Source: Clostridiales bacterium (GTDB taxonomy: Bacteria; Bacillota; Clostridia; Oscillospirales; Oscillospiraceae). Taken from it: DNA of 7,914 nucleotides. The position numbers and the translations under genes are program-made. The notes under the pieces are model-generated. The model worked only from the letters and a program-made list of their open reading frames with translations, was not told the origin of the DNA and did not search any database. Below are positions 6,591 to 7,914 of this stretch, in pieces. Within the stretch, counting starts at the first letter, position 1. Every line of letters begins with the position of its first letter. The stretch spans positions 12,122 to 20,035 of the forward strand of contig DQDL01000021.1 in NCBI GenBank assembly GCA_003533405.1. The letters are read 5' to 3'.

Positions 6591-7049
6591 ATGAAATGCC
6601 CGTTTTGCGGATTTCTTGAAAGTAAGGTGATCGACTCCCGTCCCGCCGAGGAGGGCTCGACCATACGCAGACGCAGAGAATGTCTTGCGTGCCAGAAGCG
6701 TTTTACTACATACGAGATCATTGAGCACCTGCCGCTTGTCGTCGTCAAGCGTGACGGCTCACGCCAGACCTTTGACCGTGTCAAGCTCATAAACGGCATG
6801 GTGCGTGCCTGCGAAAAGCGCCCCGTGTCGCTTGCGCAGCTTGAGAAGATCGCCGACGAGATCGAGCAGGAGCTGCAGAGTGCGCTCGAGCGCGAGATCA
6901 CGACCGAGCAGGTCGGCGAGATGGTCATGAAGCGCCTCAAGAACATCGATGAGGTCGCCTACGTGCGCTTTGCCTCCGTTTACCGCCAGTTTAAGGACAT
7001 CGACACCTTCATGCAGGAGCTGACGAAGCTCCTCAACGACCGCGGCTAA
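6591..7049 (+). CDS. nrdR: Transcriptional repressor NrdR of ribonucleotide reductase genes
   Basis: This 152-residue protein is the full-length NrdR regulator, which senses ATP/dATP and represses ribonucleotide reductase operons. The N-terminal zinc ribbon has paired cysteines at C3/C6 (CPFC) and C31/C34 (CLAC), with the conserved STIRRRREC and RFTTYE segments between and after them. The ATP-cone domain (about 49-136) opens with LVVVKRDGSRQTFDR and continues to the RFASVYRQF segment typical of the family. It has its own promoter with a near-perfect NrdR box at the start point, which points to negative autoregulation. No nrd structural gene is in view, so its main targets lie elsewhere. Its TAA stop overlaps the stop of the convergent DUF4363 gene by shared bases. 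Identification is essentially certain. Confidence 0.98.
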   Translation: MKCPFCGFLESKVIDSRPAEEGSTIRRRRECLACQKRFTTYEIIEHLPLVVVKRDGSRQTFDRVKLINGMVRACEKRPVSLAQLEKIADEIEQELQSALEREITTEQVGEMVMKRLKNIDEVAYVRFASVYRQFKDIDTFMQELTKLLNDRG

Positions 7050-7423
7050 AACACATTGCCGAGCGCGACGCGCTCCCCGTCGGCGAGACCCTGGATGCGC
7101 AGACGCAGCAGGGCAATGTCCGCCGCGGCGGACGGTGCGCCGCTCTCGAGCGCACGCACGGCCTGACAGAATCCTTCTGTCACGGCGTCTGTGCTCTCAT
7201 GCGGCAGCATACAGTGGGCATAGCTCTCGGCTGCGTGCCAGTGTTCGGACGCCGTGCGCAGCGCTTCGGCGGCGCTGTCCGTGTCGTGGGCGGCACAGCA
7301 TGCTTCCGCCTGCGCCGCAGCGTCATCCAGCTGCGTGCAGAGCCGGTTCAGATACCGGATGTTGCAGACGCAGCCGGCGGCAAGCGTGAGCAGGAGCATC
7401 CCGGCAATGATTTCCTTTTTCAT
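7046..7423 (-). CDS. DUF4363 family membrane-anchored protein
   Basis: This 125-residue protein has a short basic start (MKK), a single hydrophobic segment at about 5-20, and a long alanine-rich helical exported part ending in LGNVF. The layout matches DUF4363 proteins of Clostridia, which are regularly coded next to DUF421 genes; the function is unknown. The hydrophobic segment ends in LAAGC, with C18 as a possible lipobox cysteine. The -3 residue is Ala rather than Leu, so lipidation is uncertain and a plain membrane anchor is the alternative. Further cysteines are C20, C29, C42 and C43. The start is set by AAAGGAG 5 bases upstream. Its ATG overlaps the TGA of the DUF421 gene (ATGA), so the two are coupled. 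It is tail-to-tail with nrdR with a 4-base overlap. Hand-counted GC over 7081-7380 is about 69%, above comEC lines at about 47-55%. Confidence 0.8.
   Translation of the reverse strand: MKKEIIAGMLLLTLAAGCVCNIRYLNRLCTQLDDAAAQAEACCAAHDTDSAAEALRTASEHWHAAESYAHCMLPHESTDAVTEGFCQAVRALESGAPSAAADIALLRLRIQGLADGERVALGNVF
7061..7075. other. Short GC hairpin just past the nrdR stop
   Basis: GAGCGC and GCGCTC form a perfect 6-bp stem around a 3-base loop, 11 bases after the nrdR stop and inside the 3' end of the DUF4363 gene. There is no T-run, so it is not a classic intrinsic terminator; it could slow polymerase or protect the 3' end of the nrdR message. Chance in GC-rich coding DNA is possible. Confidence 0.3.
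7118..7133. repeat. Perfect 16-bp GC-rich palindrome in the DUF4363 gene
   Basis: GTCCGCCGCGGCGGAC equals its own reverse complement over all 16 bases. It lies within the DUF4363 coding sequence (Ser-Ala-Ala-Ala-Asp codons on the minus strand) and 69 bases beyond the nrdR stop. The repeat itself is certain; a role is not shown, and the local alanine codons (GCC, GCG) make such a palindrome easier to arise. Confidence 0.5.
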
Positions 7424-7914
7424 GTCGGCTCCTTTGCGGAAAAATAGATTTGCCCCGCGTCGTTGAGCATCAGCAGATAGACGTCCCGGACGCTCTGCGC
7501 GCCGCGCTGCTGCAGCTGCTTTTGCAGCCAGCGCTCGTCGCGCCCCATGCGCTTGAGATTCTTGTCGATGATGCGCCCGTTGTTGATGAGGATGGAGAAA
7601 TAGCCGGTGTCGTCCGGCGTGACGCCCATCTGCGTGGCCGTGACCGGCTGCTGCTCCGGCGTGAGGATGATGTTGAGACGGCCGTTTGTCTCCAGCACGG
7701 CATACTCCACGCTTGCAATGTCAAGAATGCCCTGATTGCGCAGCTCCTGCGTCAGCTCGTCGAGCGTGAAGCGGTTGCGGTGCATGGCCTGCTGGGCGAT
7801 GCGGCCGCGCTCGATGATGAAGTTCGGCCGGCCGTAGAGCAGCTTGCGCAGACGAATGCTCTTGTAGGTCAGGCCGGAGAAGATCAGCTCGCAGCAAAAC
7901 AGCACCAGCAGCGG
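7420..7914 (-). CDS. DUF421 (YetF-like) membrane protein, N-terminus beyond the window
   Basis: The frame is open to the last base, so the N-terminal part lies past the right edge; 164 C-terminal residues are visible of about 220-240 usual for the family. What remains is the end of a hydrophobic helix (about 1-14 of the visible part) and the cytosolic DUF421 domain: LLYGRPNFIIERGRI, LDELTQELRNQGI, SVEYAVLETNGRLNI, LINNGRIIDKNLKRMG, and a final strand segment VYLLMLNDAGQIYF. The N-terminal transmembrane helices expected of YetF-like proteins are mostly outside the window. The biochemical role of the family is unknown; some DUF421-containing proteins of Bacillus are linked to spore membrane properties. 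It is the upstream partner of the DUF4363 gene, and its TGA lies within the latter's ATGA overlap. Family assignment is firm, function open. Confidence 0.9.
   Translation of the reverse strand, partial: PLLVLFCCELIFSGLTYKSIRLRKLLYGRPNFIIERGRIAQQAMHRNRFTLDELTQELRNQGILDIASVEYAVLETNGRLNIILTPEQQPVTATQMGVTPDDTGYFSILINNGRIIDKNLKRMGRDERWLQKQLQQRGAQSVRDVYLLMLNDAGQIYFSAKEPT
7429..7435 (-). promoter_or_regulatory. Ribosome binding site of the DUF4363 gene
   Basis: On the minus strand AAAGGAG lies in the last codons of the DUF421 gene, 5 bases before the DUF4363 ATG. Together with the ATGA overlap it shows coupled translation of the pair. Confidence 0.88.

Noticed and set aside
7135..7466. Plus-strand open frames opposite the DUF4363 gene
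   Set aside because: Arg/Ala/Ser-rich shadow translations of a GC-rich minus-strand gene with a clear ribosome site and family match.
1..7914. A new defence, mobile or CRISPR-like system
   Set aside because: No tandem repeats, transposase, integrase, toxin-antitoxin or effector-type genes were seen; nearly every base belongs to a recognisable chromosomal gene.

Overview
The window looks like chromosomal DNA from a low-to-mid GC Bacillota, most likely class Clostridia and perhaps an Oscillospirales/Ruminococcaceae-type gut anaerobe. This is inferred from the protein types (a clostridial-style AlaRS with a four-cysteine insert, a ComEC-HolA-Toprim/DUF4093 cluster, NrdR, and a DUF421-DUF4363 pair), from Shine-Dalgarno sites before nearly every gene, and from hand-counted GC of about 50-60% in most blocks. 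The window is almost fully coding; the longest gene-free stretch is under 100 bases. No tRNA, rRNA, CRISPR array, insertion sequence or phage gene was seen.

Layout. (1) Bases 1-2593, plus strand: the 3' part of alaS, then a small HIT-family nucleotide hydrolase 16 bases later, closed by a strong intrinsic terminator with a perfect 11-bp stem and a 7-T run. (2) Bases 2617-6520, plus strand: a tightly packed three-gene unit of comEC (DNA-uptake channel), holA (clamp-loader delta subunit) and a Toprim-DUF4093 protein related to ribonuclease M5. comEC and holA abut with no gap, and holA overlaps the Toprim gene by 8 bases. All three genes carry a GGTGA-type ribosome binding site. (3) Bases 6510-7049, plus strand: nrdR with its own extended -10 promoter, whose -35 lies inside the end of the Toprim gene. 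A 15-of-16 match to the NrdR box consensus sits directly downstream of the -10 element, so autorepression is likely. (4) Bases 7046-7914, minus strand: a DUF421 (YetF-like) membrane protein gene running off the right edge, coupled by an ATGA overlap to a DUF4363 gene. The DUF4363 gene ends tail-to-tail with nrdR, and the two stop codons share bases.

Biological reading. The window is mainly housekeeping: translation fidelity (AlaRS), nucleotide clean-up (HIT), DNA uptake and replication (ComEC, HolA), probable RNA maturation (M5-like Toprim) and control of deoxyribonucleotide synthesis (NrdR). The less characterised parts are the divergent M5-like protein in a DNA-processing operon, the overlapping dyads at the nrdR promoter, and the DUF421-DUF4363 membrane pair. 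I do not see a clear new defence, mobile or biosynthetic system.
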